From NCBI GenBank assembly GCA_023250955.1, contig JAHEZQ010000012.1, positions 1-64,000 on the forward strand: a stretch of DNA of 64,000 bases. The letters are read 5' to 3'. The DNA is from Melioribacter sp. Its GTDB lineage: Bacteria; Bacteroidota; Ignavibacteria; Ignavibacteriales; Melioribacteraceae. The notes beneath the pieces are model-generated. The model was given only the letters and a program-made list of their open reading frames with translations, was not told the DNA's origin and made no database searches. The position numbers and the translations under genes were made by a program. Numbering within the stretch: position 1 is the stretch's first letter; each line of letters opens with the position of its first letter. Below, piece by piece: positions 63,946-64,000 of the stretch.

Positions 63946-64000
63946 AAAAATATTTTATTCTTATAATATTATTCTTTAGCACATTTCTGTTTGCTCAAAC
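63942..64000 (+). CDS. Start of a secreted protein, 3' end cut by the window
   Basis: Nineteen codons are visible from ATG 63942: a signal peptide with Lys-Lys and a hydrophobic core followed by FLFAQ, a likely cleavage site. It overlaps the TPR gene's stop, so it is probably in the same operon. The protein itself cannot be identified from this fragment. Confidence 0.7.
   Translation, partial: MKKYFILIILFFSTFLFAQ

Noticed and set aside
1-64000. CRISPR array, insertion sequence or prophage
   Set aside because: No regularly spaced repeats, transposase, integrase or phage structural genes were seen on either strand. The only repeats found are isolated palindromes.

Overview
The window is AT-rich chromosomal DNA from a Gram-negative bacterium. 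It carries a TonB-dependent receptor, many lipoproteins with lipoboxes, SurA-like chaperones and Spy-like periplasmic proteins. The best guess is the Bacteroidota/Chlorobi/Ignavibacteria side of the tree. The evidence is a short (284 aa) primary sigma factor without region 1.1, a nuo operon running ABCDEF, LysW-dependent lysine biosynthesis, and a biopterin-type gene set of the kind known from green sulfur bacteria. Most genes have visible Shine-Dalgarno sites and many start with TTG, which fits Ignavibacteria/Chlorobi better than Bacteroidia. The assignment is an inference from gene content, not a phylogeny.

Layout. Positions 2-12814 hold one long S10-spc-alpha ribosomal protein operon, from the truncated rplB to rplQ. 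It has a tRNA-Gln gene inserted between rplR and rpsE, no adk between secY and map, and a strong terminator after rplQ. From 12.9 to 19.3 kb come engB, a GAF/GAF/degenerate-GGDEF membrane protein, and a tight cluster of deoB, a 64-aa ORF, a PIN-domain ribonuclease, two microcompartment pentamer (BMC-P) genes, rpoD and an NlpC/P60 lipoprotein. From 19.4 to 28.2 kb are mostly single metabolic or unknown genes: fumC, a nitrilase-family amidase, an acyl-CoA synthetase, metG and an orphan DNA methyltransferase. From 28.3 to 34.7 kb is an envelope-biogenesis block with three parvulin/SurA-type proteins, a MoxR ATPase and an M23 peptidase.

From 34.8 to 41.5 kb is a LysW lysine (alpha-aminoadipate) cluster: lysW, homocitrate synthase, lysX, lysY, a class II glutamine amidotransferase, lysZ, a methyltransferase and lysJ. 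nuoABCDEF follows at 41.6-46.1 kb and ends at a hairpin without nuoG-N. From 46.2 to 54.3 kb are a TonB-dependent receptor, an M28/PDZ peptidase, and a leftward fur-feoA-feoB-MBL iron operon. From 54.5 to 57.5 kb are dodecin, two peroxiredoxins, and a PTPS/GTP cyclohydrolase I/SDR set that looks like a tetrahydrobiopterin pathway. From 57.5 to 59.8 kb an ECF sigma/anti-sigma/Spy-like operon lies divergent from a second Spy-like gene, with a perfect 11-bp inverted repeat between them. The end holds tRNA-Leu, a DUF92 membrane protein, a 988-aa TPR protein and the start of another secreted protein.

No rRNA, CRISPR array, insertion sequence or prophage was seen, and no gene-free stretch exceeds 300 bases. 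Most of the window is core housekeeping DNA. The most unusual places are the BMC-P/PIN/rpoD cluster, the extra genes in the LysW cluster, the biopterin operon, the ECF/Spy module and the tRNA inside the spc operon.
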